Assembly (NCBI GenBank): GCA_963819715.1
Contig: CAWFXE010000002.1
Coordinates: 496,001 to 560,000 of the forward strand
DNA length: 64,000 nt
Direction: 5' to 3'
Source: DASUPK01 sp963819715
GTDB lineage: Bacteria; Actinomycetota; Thermoleophilia; Solirubrobacterales; 70-9
Shown: positions 24,893-36,400 of the stretch, one piece after another
How positions within the stretch are numbered: position 1 is the stretch's first letter
How the letters are laid out: every line of letters starts with the position of its first letter
The notes under the pieces: model-generated
What the model saw: the letters and a program-made list of their open reading frames with translations, nothing else
What the model was told of the DNA's origin: nothing
Database searches by the model: none
Translations under genes and position numbers: made by a program

Positions 24893-24930
24893 GGGTCTCC
24901 TCAGATCGTTTCCAGGGTGCAACCGGGAGA

Positions 24931-27342
<2,412 letters not shown>

Positions 27343-27373
27343 TGTGAGTTCCCCTTCCCCGCCCGGAGGCTCG

Positions 27374-27829
27374 CTACTCGGCGCGCTCAATCGGCACCTG
27401 GCGGGCGGCCTGCGGCAGCCTCGTCGGCAACTCGACCCGGAGGATGCCGTCCTCGTAGGTGGCCTGGGCGTCCTCGGCGTTCACATCGACCGAGAGCTCG
27501 ACGACGCGGCGAAACGGCCCGGAGGGAAGCTCGACCTGCTGATAGGTCCGGCCCTCCGTGTCGCGGACCGGGCGCTCGCCGCTGATCACCAGGGTCCGGC
27601 CTCGCACCTCGAGGTTGACCGCCTCGAGCTCGATGCCGGGGAGTTCGACTTTCACCACGGCCTTCTTCGGACCGTCCTCGCCGCAGTAGTAGACGTCGAC
27701 GCGCGGCACGAAGGCGGCGACCGGGCGGCGCTGCCGATAGCCGGCCTGGTCCCAGAAGTCGCCGAGGAGCTCGTCCATCTCCCGTCGCATCCGGGCGAAG
27801 TCAGCGAAGGGGTCGCGTTGACTGCTCAT
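27374..27829 (-). CDS. Hsp20/alpha-crystallin family small heat-shock protein
   Basis: 151 residues. The alpha-crystallin domain spans about 42-140 (VYYCGEDGPKKAVVKVELPGI, RTLVISGERP, ATYEDGILRVELP) and ends with a short IxI-like VPIERAE. It is an ATP-independent holdase, here directly upstream of lon: holdase and protease in one stress transcript. TACGCT lies 8 nt before the ATG. I see no CIRCE or HAIR operator. Confidence 0.92.
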   Translation of the reverse strand: MSSQRDPFADFARMRREMDELLGDFWDQAGYRQRRPVAAFVPRVDVYYCGEDGPKKAVVKVELPGIELEAVNLEVRGRTLVISGERPVRDTEGRTYQQVELPSGPFRRVVELSVDVNAEDAQATYEDGILRVELPTRLPQAARQVPIERAE

Positions 27830-27837
27830 CGCAAAAC

Positions 27838-27843
27838 AGCGTA
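27838..27843 (-). promoter_or_regulatory. Candidate -10 box TACGCT for hsp20-lon
   Basis: It is 8 nt upstream of the hsp20 ATG at 27829. Confidence 0.45.
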
Positions 27844-27844
27844 G

Positions 27845-28636
27845 CTAGACCTCATAGGTGGCTCCCTCGCGGGCGATCTCCACCGGGCCGCCGAATCCCT
27901 GCTCCGCCTGCTCACGGGCCCAGTCGTCTCCGATCTCGTCAGAGATGTGGGTGATCACGACCTGCTTGGCGCCCGCCTCCCTCGCATGCTCGCCCGCCTC
28001 TTCGGGAGTGAGGTGCCCGCGGAGGCCGGTGCGCTCGGGGCGCGGGAGGGTTCCCTCGATGATCAGAAGGTCGGCGTCGCGAGCGACCTCGACGATCTCC
28101 TTGCCCGGCCGGGTGTCGGCGCTGTAGGCGATCTCGCCGCTGTCCTCCGAGCCGATCCGCACCGCGAAGGTCTCGACGAAGTGCGGGACGGGATGGAAGG
28201 TCGCCCAGATGTCGCCCACCTCGACCCGGTCGCCGGCCGAGTACTCCTCGATCCGGAAGGCGCTCTCGATCAGGTCGTCGTTGCCCCACGAGCCGACCAC
28301 GCGCCGGAAGGTCTCGACCGCTCCGGGCGGGGCGATCAGCCTGGGCCGCGCGGGGTCGTCGGTGCCGTCCCAGATGTGGACCGGCACCGGCTGCTGCTTC
28401 GGCGCGTAGATCAGGGCATACGAGAAGGGGACCAGGTCGAGGAAGTGGTCGGCGTGAAGATGAGAGATGAGCACGCCGTCGACCTCGGTGTAGTCGACCC
28501 GCTCACGCAGCTTGCCGAAGACGCCGTTGCCGCAATCGAGCAGGACGGTGGTCGTCTCCGTCTCGATCAGGTAGCCGCTGCAGGCGCCGCCGGCGTCCTG
28601 CCAGGACGGCGACTTGCCCAAGACGGTGATCTTCAA
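27845..28636 (-). CDS. MBL-fold hydrolase, ribonuclease Z-like
   Basis: 263 residues from a TTG at 28636 (KITVLGKSPSWQDAGGACSGYLIE), the family-typical start; an extension to 28696 reads through unrelated sequence. The metal motif SHLHADHFLDL lies near 55-65, later ligands are in AYSADTRPG and VITHISDE. The compact form resembles the RNase Z/phosphodiesterase-like branch (YhfI-type). Exact substrate unknown. Confidence 0.83.
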   Translation of the reverse strand: MKITVLGKSPSWQDAGGACSGYLIETETTTVLLDCGNGVFGKLRERVDYTEVDGVLISHLHADHFLDLVPFSYALIYAPKQQPVPVHIWDGTDDPARPRLIAPPGAVETFRRVVGSWGNDDLIESAFRIEEYSAGDRVEVGDIWATFHPVPHFVETFAVRIGSEDSGEIAYSADTRPGKEIVEVARDADLLIIEGTLPRPERTGLRGHLTPEEAGEHAREAGAKQVVITHISDEIGDDWAREQAEQGFGGPVEIAREGATYEV

Positions 28637-28681
28637 GGCGTTTGCCCCATTGCCCCGGCGAGACTCTAGACGCCCTGATTC

Positions 28682-28779
28682 CCGGCTTCGCCACATAGCC
28701 GCGGCTGCAAGCGGCCGCCCTACCTAAGTCGCTACGGCCTCCGGCCTCCGCTCCGAGAATGAGCGGCCTGGCAGCCGCT
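28682..28779 (-). repeat. 98-bp palindromic intergenic repeat, full copy C
   Basis: Same length and orientation as copy B, more diverged. The internal 4-bp stem is GGCC/GGCC around a 3-nt loop, again fully paired although its bases differ from copies A and B. It overlaps the C-terminal codons and stop of the small Cys-rich ORF at 28724. Confidence 0.88.
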
Positions 28780-28936
28780 CAAGAAGCGCGGGCTGCCGGG
28801 GCGGAACCAGGCCCTCCGGAGTGTCAGGCCTGAAGGTGGGACAGGGAGACTCGAGTCCGAGGGCACAGAGGCCGCGACGATGGAAGAAACAGTCTTCGCA
28901 TGTCACCTCAGCATTGCGTGCTCGACTCTCGGCCAA
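28724..28936 (-). CDS. Small CxxC protein, 70 aa
   Basis: The core EVTCEDCFFHRRGLCAL followed by SPCPTFRPDTPEGLVPPRQ has four ordered Cys (CxxC, C, C), looking like a small metal-binding protein. The TTG start is preceded by a G-rich tract (GAGGGGACGGGG); a GTG ten codons later is an alternative. The last 18 or so codons and the stop come from repeat copy C, so the original C terminus may have been replaced. I do not know its function. Confidence 0.5.
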   Translation of the reverse strand: MAESRARNAEVTCEDCFFHRRGLCALGLESPCPTFRPDTPEGLVPPRQPALLERLPGRSFSERRPEAVAT

Positions 28937-29120
28937 GTTTGCCCCGTCCCCTCTCGTCGGAATTTTCCGCCCCGGACAACAGCCCCGCGACTTGGATCGA
29001 TGATGCCATTCGGGCGGCCGGCCGTCAGGCTCGTTTCCGCAAATGGCGCTGTTCTTTTTTCACCGGTTGGTCACGAGTTCCGCTAGCACCGCAAAGCCCG
29101 GCCACCGAATCGGCTCTCGC

Positions 29121-29126
29121 TAAGAT
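29121..29126 (+). promoter_or_regulatory. Candidate -10 box TAAGAT for the fatty acid hydroxylase
   Basis: It is 9 nt upstream of the ATG at 29136. The stretch 28937-29120 before it shows no gene or other structure that I can support. Confidence 0.5.
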
Positions 29127-29135
29127 CAGCGACCG

Positions 29136-29801
29136 ATGGCACACGAGCGCACAGCACGGCTCGCCGACTCGCCGCCGATGTTCGAGAGCAGGTTCCTCGA
29201 CTTCTTCTCGCGCGTCCATCCCGCGGTCCCGGCGATCGTCTTCATCCCGGTGGTCGTCGCGGGCATCTGGATCGGGATCGACCGGGGGCTGTCGGTCGGC
29301 ATGACCGCGCTCCTCTTTCTGGCCGGCATCGCCATCTGGACCCTCACCGAGTACTGGCTCCACCGGCTCGTCTTCCACTGGCAGCCGAGGTTCCCCGGTG
29401 GCGACCGCCTCCACTTCATCATCCACGGCGTTCACCACGACCACCCCAATGACGCGATGCGCCTGGTCATGCCTCCGGCAGTGAGCATCCCCCTGGCCGC
29501 TCTCTTCCTCGGGCTCTACGTCCTGATCTTCGGCTCGACCAGCGCCTTCCCCGCGTTCTCCGGGTTCATCACCGGGTACCTGTCCTACGACTACATGCAC
29601 TACCACCTCCATCACCACGTGCCGACAACGAAGTTCGGGAAGAGGCTGCGCACCCACCACATGCGCCACCACTTCCAGGATCACCGGTACGGCTTCGGCG
29701 TCTCCACCCCGCTCTGGGACGCGATCATGGGGACGATGCCGCGATCGCGCAAAGCCGCGGAACCGGAGACGCCGGACCGCGAGCCCACCCCGTCCGGCTA
29801 G
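29136..29801 (+). CDS. Fatty acid hydroxylase / sterol desaturase superfamily membrane protein
   Basis: 221 residues with about four membrane segments and the full set of His clusters for a di-metal centre: HRLVFH, HGVHHDHP, HYHLHHH and HHMRHHF. The spacing resembles FA2H/Scs7 fatty acid 2-hydroxylases without a cytochrome b5 domain. It probably hydroxylates membrane acyl chains; the electron donor is unknown. The stop overlaps the convergent dehydrogenase by 4 bp. Confidence 0.85.
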   Translation: MAHERTARLADSPPMFESRFLDFFSRVHPAVPAIVFIPVVVAGIWIGIDRGLSVGMTALLFLAGIAIWTLTEYWLHRLVFHWQPRFPGGDRLHFIIHGVHHDHPNDAMRLVMPPAVSIPLAALFLGLYVLIFGSTSAFPAFSGFITGYLSYDYMHYHLHHHVPTTKFGKRLRTHHMRHHFQDHRYGFGVSTPLWDAIMGTMPRSRKAAEPETPDREPTPSG

Positions 29802-30760
29802 ATCACACGGCTCGGGGGCTCCTCCCCCTCCAGCACCGCGATGACGTTGTCCGCGACCGCGCTTGCCATGCCGTCGCGTGAGGGGATGGTGGCGGAGCCG
29901 ATGTGCGGTAGCAGTACCGCGCGCGGCGCGTTCAGCAGCCGGGGATTGACCTCGGGCTCGCTCTCGTAGACGTCAAGTCCGGCGGTGCCGAGTGTGCCGT
30001 TCTCGAGAGCCGACGCAACCGCCTCGGAGTCGACCAGCGGCCCGCGCGAGGTGTTGACCAGCACACCCTCAGGCCCGATCAGCTCGACCTCCTCCGCGCC
30101 GATCAGCCCTCGGGTCTCAGGAGTCGACGGCGCATGGATGCTGACCACGTCGGAGGTCGCGAGCAGCTCCCGCAGCTCAAGCCGATGGGCGCCGAGCTCG
30201 CTCTCGGCCTCCGGCTTCGGTGACTGGCTCGTGTAGGCGATCTCAGCTCCGAGACCGCGGGCGAGGCGGGCATATGCCGTCCCGATCCGGCCCAGCCCCA
30301 CCACGCCCACAGTCGAGCTGCGGATCTCGATGCCACGATAGGCCGCTGGGTCCCAGCCGCGCCAGCGGCCTGCACGCAGGTCGCGCTCGGCGTCGCCCAT
30401 CCGCCGCGCGGCGGCGAGAGTCAGGGCCATCGCGAGCTCGGCCGTGGCCTCGGTGAGGACGTCCGGAGTGTTGGTGACCGGGATGCCCCGCCGGCGGCAG
30501 GCCTCGAGATCGACGTTGTCGTAGCCGACCGCGAAATTGGCCACGACCTTCAGGCCATCCCCGGCGGCATCCAGGACCTCGGCGTCGATCGGCACACTCG
30601 GGTCGGCGACCAGCGCATCGGCACTCGGAACCATCTCGAGCAGATCGTCGCGGGTCGCGTCAAGCCCGCCCTGCCTCACGTCGAAGCGATCCTGCAGGCG
30701 CTCCAGCCCCGCGGGCAGCAGGACCCTGGCAATAACCACCCGTTGGCGTTCATCATTCAT
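29798..30760 (-). CDS. D-isomer-specific 2-hydroxyacid dehydrogenase (glyoxylate/hydroxypyruvate reductase-like)
   Basis: 320 residues. The NAD(P) Rossmann motif VGVVGLGRIGTAYARLARGLG (two parts) lies near 155. Catalytic Arg is in VLVNTSRGPLVDS, Glu in GLDVYESEPEV and His in LLPHIGSAT. NVAVGYDNVD-like text (NFAVGYDNVDLEAC) marks the substrate side. A TAGTTT box lies 9 nt before its ATG. Confidence 0.9.
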   Translation of the reverse strand: MNDERQRVVIARVLLPAGLERLQDRFDVRQGGLDATRDDLLEMVPSADALVADPSVPIDAEVLDAAGDGLKVVANFAVGYDNVDLEACRRRGIPVTNTPDVLTEATAELAMALTLAAARRMGDAERDLRAGRWRGWDPAAYRGIEIRSSTVGVVGLGRIGTAYARLARGLGAEIAYTSQSPKPEAESELGAHRLELRELLATSDVVSIHAPSTPETRGLIGAEEVELIGPEGVLVNTSRGPLVDSEAVASALENGTLGTAGLDVYESEPEVNPRLLNAPRAVLLPHIGSATIPSRDGMASAVADNVIAVLEGEEPPSRVI

Positions 30761-30769
30761 ATTCAGCCG

Positions 30770-30775
30770 AAACTA
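30770..30775 (-). promoter_or_regulatory. Candidate -10 box TAGTTT for the 2-hydroxyacid dehydrogenase
   Basis: It is 9 nt upstream of the ATG at 30760. Confidence 0.4.
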
Positions 30776-30778
30776 ACC

Positions 30779-30794
30779 GTTACTGTGATGTAAC
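30779..30794. promoter_or_regulatory. Inverted repeat GTTAC-N6-GTAAC in a divergent promoter
   Basis: GTTAC (30779-30783), TGTGAT, GTAAC (30790-30794) lies between the dehydrogenase and the AT-hook gene. It is a plausible operator, but the binding protein is unknown. Confidence 0.35.
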
Positions 30795-30826
30795 TATCAA
30801 CCGGGATAAGAGAGGACTTGAAGGAA

Positions 30827-31174
30827 ATGCCAAGAGTCTCGAACACAGTCGATCAGGCAAGGACGCTACTCGAGCGCCGGCTCAAGGAGCTCGACGACGA
30901 GCGGCGCCAGGTCGAGGCCGCGTTGGCCGGGCTCGGCAAGAGCGCAAGGCGCGGGCCGGGCCGTCCCCGCGGGACCGCCCGCCGGCGCCGTCGCGGAAAC
31001 ACCCGCGCCGACCAGGCCGTGAAGATCATCAGCGAGAACCCGGGGATCAAGGTCTCCGAGCTCGGCAAGAAGATGAAGCTCAATCACCCGAACTATCTCT
31101 ACCGGGTGCTGCCGGACTTGGAGAAAGAAGGCCGGATCAAGCGGAAGGGCACCGGCTACCACCCCGGGCCTTAG
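30827..31174 (+). CDS. AT-hook/winged-helix DNA-binding protein, 115 aa
   Basis: A short coiled N terminus (LLERRLKELDDERRQVEAAL) leads to an AT-hook-like GPGRPRG flanked by Arg, then a predicted winged helix (AVKIISENPGIKVSELGKKM, NYLYRVLPDLEKEGRIKRKG). It is probably a nucleoid or regulatory DNA-binding protein. ATG at 30827 or TTG at 30818 are both possible (AGAGGA and AAGGAA nearby). The stop overlaps the convergent mdh gene by 4 bp. Confidence 0.75.
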   Translation: MPRVSNTVDQARTLLERRLKELDDERRQVEAALAGLGKSARRGPGRPRGTARRRRRGNTRADQAVKIISENPGIKVSELGKKMKLNHPNYLYRVLPDLEKEGRIKRKGTGYHPGP

Positions 31175-32154
31175 ATCAAGCCGAGGTCCTTCACGGCATC
31201 TCGCTCTTCCTTGAGCTCAGCGACCGTCGCATCGATTCGCTCGCGGGAGAAATCGGTGACCTCGAGGCCCTCGACTCGCTTCCACTCTCCGCCGGAGCAC
31301 TCACAGGCCGCGCCGCAGATCAGGCCCTCCTCGATGTCGTAGGAGCCGTCGGAGACGACCGCCATGGAGGCCCAGTCGCCTTCGGGCGTGCCCAGCACCC
31401 AGTCGCGTGTGTGGTCGATGGCCGCGTTCGCGGCGGAGGCCGCGCTGGAGGCTCCCCGGGCCTCGATGATCGCCGCGCCGCGCTTGCCGACGGTCGGGAG
31501 GAACTCGTCGGCGATCCAGGCCTCGTCATCAACCTGATCCCAGGCAGGGCTGCCGTCGACCAGCGCGTTGACCAGGTCGGCGTACATGCTCGGCGAGTGG
31601 TTGCCCCAGACGGTCATCCGCTTGATGTCCGAGACCGGCCGCCCCAGCTTGTTGGCGACCTGGCTGATTGCCCGGTTGTGGTCGAGCCGCATCATCGCCG
31701 TGAAGCGCTCCGGCGGGATGTCAGGAGCGTGAGCCTTGGCGATCAGGCAATTGGTGTTGGCGGGGTTGCCGACCACGAGGACCCTCACGTCGTCCGCCGC
31801 CTTCTCGTTGAGCGCCTCGCCCTGCGGCTTGAAGATCCCGCCGTTGGCCTCGAGCAAGTCTGCGCGCTCCATCCCCTTCGAGCGGGGCCGGGCGCCGACG
31901 AGCAGGGCGATGTTGGTGCCGTCGAAGGCCTCCTTCGGATCATCCGAGATGTCGATCCCGCGCAGCAGCGGGAAGGCGCAGTCGTCGAGCTCCATGGCAG
32001 TTCCCTCGGCCGCCGTGATCGCGTCGGGGATCTCCAGCAGGCGGAGCTTCACCTCGGTGTCCGGTCCCAGCATCTGGCCGGAGGCGATGCGGAAAAGGAT
32101 CGCGTAGCCGATCTGGCCGGCCGCGCCGGTGACTGTGACGTTGACGGGGGTCAA
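31171..32154 (-). CDS. mdh: Malate dehydrogenase
   Basis: 327 residues of the homodimeric MDH group. NAD loop TGAAGQIGYAI near 10, VGARPRSKGMERADLL, NPANTNCLIA, RLDHNRAI with the catalytic Asp/Arg, and the catalytic His in WGNHSPSMYADL. It oxidises malate to oxaloacetate in the TCA cycle. The TTG start overlaps the icd stop (TTGA), and AAGGAG sits 6 nt upstream inside icd, so the two TCA genes are coupled. Confidence 0.95.
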   Translation of the reverse strand: MTPVNVTVTGAAGQIGYAILFRIASGQMLGPDTEVKLRLLEIPDAITAAEGTAMELDDCAFPLLRGIDISDDPKEAFDGTNIALLVGARPRSKGMERADLLEANGGIFKPQGEALNEKAADDVRVLVVGNPANTNCLIAKAHAPDIPPERFTAMMRLDHNRAISQVANKLGRPVSDIKRMTVWGNHSPSMYADLVNALVDGSPAWDQVDDEAWIADEFLPTVGKRGAAIIEARGASSAASAANAAIDHTRDWVLGTPEGDWASMAVVSDGSYDIEEGLICGAACECSGGEWKRVEGLEVTDFSRERIDATVAELKEERDAVKDLGLI

Positions 32155-33365
32155 TTCATCTCCTTGGTCAGGTTTTCGTCGATGGAGCCGAGGAACTCCT
32201 GCGTGGTCTGGAACTCCTGGTCCGGGCCGATCAGCAGGGCCAGGTCCTTTGTCATCTTCCCGCTCTCCACCGTCTCAACGCATACGCGCTCGAGCGTCTC
32301 CGCGAACTCGGTGAGGGCGGGCGTCTCGTCCATCCGGCCGCGGGCGGCGAGGCCGCGCGTCCAGGCGAAGATCGAGGCGATCGGGTTGGTCGAGGTCGGG
32401 TTCCCCTTCTGGTGCTCCCGGTAGTGGCGGGTGACCGTGCCGTGCGCCGCCTCGGCCTCCACGGTCTTGCCGTCGGCGGTCATCAGGACGCTCGTCATCA
32501 GGCCGAGCGAGCCGAAGCCCTGGGCGACCGTGTCGGACTGCACGTCGCCGTCGTAGTTCTTGCAGGCCCAGACGTAGCCGCCCTCCCACTTCAGCGCCGC
32601 CGCGACCATGTCGTCGATCAGGCGGTGCTCGTAGGTGATGCCGGCCTTCTCGAACTCGTCCTTGAACTCCGAGTCGAAGACCTCCTGGAAGATGTCCTTG
32701 AAGCGGCCGTCGTAGCGCTTCAGGATCGTGTTCTTGGTCGACATGTAGACCGGGAAGCCGCGGTCGAGACCGTAGCGCAGCGAGGCGCGGGCGAAGTCGC
32801 GGATCGAGTCGTCGAGGTTGTACATCGCCATCGCGATCCCGCCGCCCGGGAAGTCGTAGACGTCCAGCTCGATCGGCTCCGAGCCGTCCTTCGGCGTGTA
32901 GGTCAAGGTCAGCTTCCCCTCCCCGGGCACGACCAGATCGGTCGCCCGGTACTGGTCGCCGAAGGCGTGACGGCCGATCACGATCGGCTTCGTCCAGCCC
33001 GGGACCAACCGCGGCACGTTCGAGATCACGATGGGCTCGCGGAAGATGACGCCGCCGAGGATGTTGCGGATCGTTCCGTTCGGGGAGCGGTACATGTCCT
33101 TGAGGTCGAACTCCTCGACCCGGGCCTCGTCCGGCGTGATCGTCGCGCACTTGACGCCCACGCCGAACTCCTTGATCGCGTTGGCGGCGTCGACCGTGAT
33201 CTGGTCCTCCGTCTCGTCGCGCTTCTCGATCGAGAGGTCGAAGTAGCGGAGGTCGACATCGAGGTAGGGCAGGATCAGCTGCTCCTTGATGAAGGCCCAG
33301 ATGATCCGGGTCATCTCGTCGCCGTCGAGTTCGACTATGGGATTTGAGACCTTGATTTTCGGCAT
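32151..33365 (-). CDS. icd: NADP-dependent isocitrate dehydrogenase, dimeric subfamily II
   Basis: 404 residues from the ATG at 33365 (MPKIKVSNPIVELDGDEMTR). The eukaryote-like form is shown by SPNGTIRNILGG, RHAFGDQYRATD, KNTILKRYDGRFKDIF, the metal Asp in HRLIDDMVA and the coenzyme site EAAHGTVTRHYREH. It converts isocitrate to 2-oxoglutarate. In-frame codons continue to 33677 but overlap the divergent cyclase gene and are low-complexity. Confidence 0.94.
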   Translation of the reverse strand: MPKIKVSNPIVELDGDEMTRIIWAFIKEQLILPYLDVDLRYFDLSIEKRDETEDQITVDAANAIKEFGVGVKCATITPDEARVEEFDLKDMYRSPNGTIRNILGGVIFREPIVISNVPRLVPGWTKPIVIGRHAFGDQYRATDLVVPGEGKLTLTYTPKDGSEPIELDVYDFPGGGIAMAMYNLDDSIRDFARASLRYGLDRGFPVYMSTKNTILKRYDGRFKDIFQEVFDSEFKDEFEKAGITYEHRLIDDMVAAALKWEGGYVWACKNYDGDVQSDTVAQGFGSLGLMTSVLMTADGKTVEAEAAHGTVTRHYREHQKGNPTSTNPIASIFAWTRGLAARGRMDETPALTEFAETLERVCVETVESGKMTKDLALLIGPDQEFQTTQEFLGSIDENLTKEMN

Positions 33366-33412
33366 CTCGGGACGCGCGATGCTATGCCAATCCCGACGTG
33401 GGCGAGCGCCGT

Positions 33413-33418
33413 TATCTT
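33413..33418 (+). promoter_or_regulatory. Candidate -10 box TATCTT for the adenylate cyclase gene
   Basis: It is 6 nt upstream of the ATG at 33425 and supports that start over the GTG at 33398. Confidence 0.45.
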
Positions 33419-33424
33419 GGTCAC

Positions 33425-36400
33425 ATGAGCACCTTGGGAGGAGAGCGGAAGATCGCGACGATGCTCTTTGCCGATCTGGTCGGCTCGACCGAGCTTGCCA
33501 CCGCGCTGGATCCCGAGGACCTGCGAGGCCGCCTCGAGCCCTTCTTCGACGCCGCGCGCGCTGCGCTCGAACAGCACGGCGGCACGGTCGAGAAGTACAT
33601 CGGGGACGCGGTGATGGCCGTGTTCGGCGCACCCGTCGCGCACGGGGACGATCCCGACCGGGCGATCGCCGCGGCACTGTCGGTGATCGACGGCGTCTCG
33701 GCGATCGACGGGAATCTCTCGGTGCGCGTGGGGATCGAAACCGGCGAGATCCTCGCCGTCCCTGAGAGCGGCGACCTTCGCGTCACCGGCGAGGCGGTCA
33801 ACGCCGCCGCCCGCCTGCAACAGGCCGCCGCTCCGGGCGAGGTGCTGGTGGGTGAGCGGACGGCTCGTGCCTGCCGGCGCGCCCAGCTGGAGCGCAACGG
33901 AGCGGTCGACGCCAAGGGAATCGACACTCCACTGCCCGCGTTCCGGGCGGTCGCGATCTGTGACGACGACGAGCTCACGAACGTCCCGCTCATCGGCCGC
34001 GAGGACGACCTCGCCATGCTCCGCCTGATCGCCCGTCGCGCGGAACGGGAACAGGTCCCTCAGCTGGTGACGGTGATCGGCGAGGCCGGGATCGGCAAGA
34101 CCCGGCTCTCGGCCGAACTGTTTGCCGGGCTCCGCGACGACGGCTGGCGGACAGTGGTCGGCCGGAGTCCGCCCTATGGGCACGGGATCGCCTTCTGGGC
34201 CCTGGGAGAGATCCTCCACGACGCTGCGGGCTACTCGATCGAGGCCCGGTTCGACGAGGTCGAGCCCGCCCTCCGCGAGGTGCTCGAGAAGCTCGGCGCC
34301 GACGATGCCGCGGAATTGGCGGCTGCCCTTGTCGTCGCGATGCGCGGAGCCGAGGAGGGAACCGACGCAGAGGATGAGCTGAAGCGCGCGTGGCGGCGGT
34401 TCGTTGCGCTGCTGGCAGCGGACCGGCCGCTGGCGATCGGCGTCGATGATGCTCACTGGGCCGACGAGGGAACGCTCAACCTGCTGGAGGAGGCCGCGTT
34501 CGGCCTTTCCAATGCGCCCGTTCTCATCCTCTGCACGTGCCGGCCCGAGCTGTCGGAGCGATTGCCGGACTTCGGGCGCTCCGCCCGCAATCACACGCAG
34601 ATCGAGCTCCTGCCGCTGGATGGCCCCTCCGCGACCCGGCTTGCCGAGCTCCTCCTGCCCGAGGATCGACGGCCACTCGCGGGGCGGATCGCCGACGCGG
34701 CGGGCGGCAACCCGTTCTTCACGGAAGAGGTCTCACGAGCAATCCGAGAGGAACGTGAGGAGAACTTCCCCGAGCGCCTGCCCGACACCGTGCAGGCCGC
34801 GATCGCGGCTCGAATCGACCTGCTTCCGCCGGAGGAGAAGCGCGCCCTGCAGCTGGCGGCGGTACTCGGGCACACCTTCGCTCAGGGCCCACTGGAGGAT
34901 CTCCTCGGCGAGGACCCCGGTGACCTGCTCTGGTCGCTTCGGCGCCGGGCTCTGGTCGAAGAACGCACCACCTCCGACGCAGGCAGCTACGCCTTCCGCC
35001 ATCAGCTGATCAAGGACGTCGCGTACAGCTCGCTCACGCGCGCGGAACGAGCCGGCCTGCACGACCAGGCGGCGGAGGCCCTGATGGCACGCGAGCCGTT
35101 CGCCGAGCGGGCGGAGCTGGTCGCCTACCACCTCGACCACGCCTTCGAGCTCCAGCCGACGCCCGCGCGGCGGAACGCGGCCTGCACCGCCCTCGCCCAG
35201 GCCGCCGCCAGTGCCGTGCGCCGCGGCGCCGCGGCGCGGGGACAGGCTCTATACGAACAGGCCGCCGAGCTGTCGGAAGGCTCCGAGCAGGTGGATTGGC
35301 TGATCGCGGCCGGCGAGGTGGCGCTGCGCCGCTGGCGCGGCGACTACGCCATGAGGCTCTACCGCGAGGCCGGGGAGACGGCGGAGCGGATCGGCGATTC
35401 GCGTGCCGCGGACGGCTACGCGCGGGCGGTCGAGATCGGCACCCGGATGAGTGGGATCAGCGGGAACCCCGACCGCGAGCAGCTCCGGCCGCTGCTCGAG
35501 CGCGGACGCGCCCTGGTCACCGACGACGACACGGTCACCAAGGCCAGGCTGCTGCTCGACGAGGCCTGGCTCGCGTGGAAGAACGACCAGACACTCGAGA
35601 TGGAGCGCCCGGCGCTCGGTGGATTGGAGCTTGCCCGCGAGTCGGGTGACCTCACGGTCCTGCAGAGTGCACTCGACGCCGTCACCGCGAGCGACTGGCA
35701 GCAGGGCCGCCACCGCGACGCCGTCGAGCACACGAGGGAGAGGCTGGACCTGCTTCGCGACGCGCCGCGTACCGGGACCCTCGATGTGGAGCGCAGCGAC
35801 GCTCTTCACATGATGATCGAGTGCCTGCTCCAGACCGGGGACTTCCACGAGGCCGAGACCTACGCCAAGGAGGCCCGAGATCTCGACCTTTCGCGCGGGA
35901 TCATCTACTCCGCCTGGCAGCGGGGCCTGCTGCCCGCCTTCTTCCTGGGGCGCTGGGATGAGGCGCTCGATATGGCGAACCACGTACGTGACGCCTGGGT
36001 GGCCGCGGAGCGCCCGCCGCTCGGCGCCTTCGCCACCTCGATCGCCTGCGCGGGCGCGATCATGGGCCTGCGCGGGGACGACCGTTGGACCAGCTGGTTC
36101 GAGATCGCCGACGAGCTCGGGGAGGGCGGCCTCGGCAACAAGGCGGGCGTAATCGTGATGAAAGCCGAGATCGAGTTGCACCAGGGCGAGGTCCAGTGCG
36201 CGGCGGACCGCTTCGTGTCCAAGATCTCAACCACCTGGTTCCGCTCTCCATACCTCGCCGCGCGTGCAGAGGCTTACTCGCGCCTGGGCCGCGAGGACGC
36301 CGACGACGCGATCCTGGCCGCCGAGGAGGGCATCGGCGAGCACCGCTACGCGATGGGCATCCTGCTGCGTGCGAAGGGCATCCGCTCCGGCGACGAGGAG

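Noticed and set aside
33366..33677. N-terminal extension of icd to 33677
   Set aside because: It would overlap the divergent cyclase gene and adds low-complexity Arg/Pro sequence; the ATG at 33365 matches the family start.
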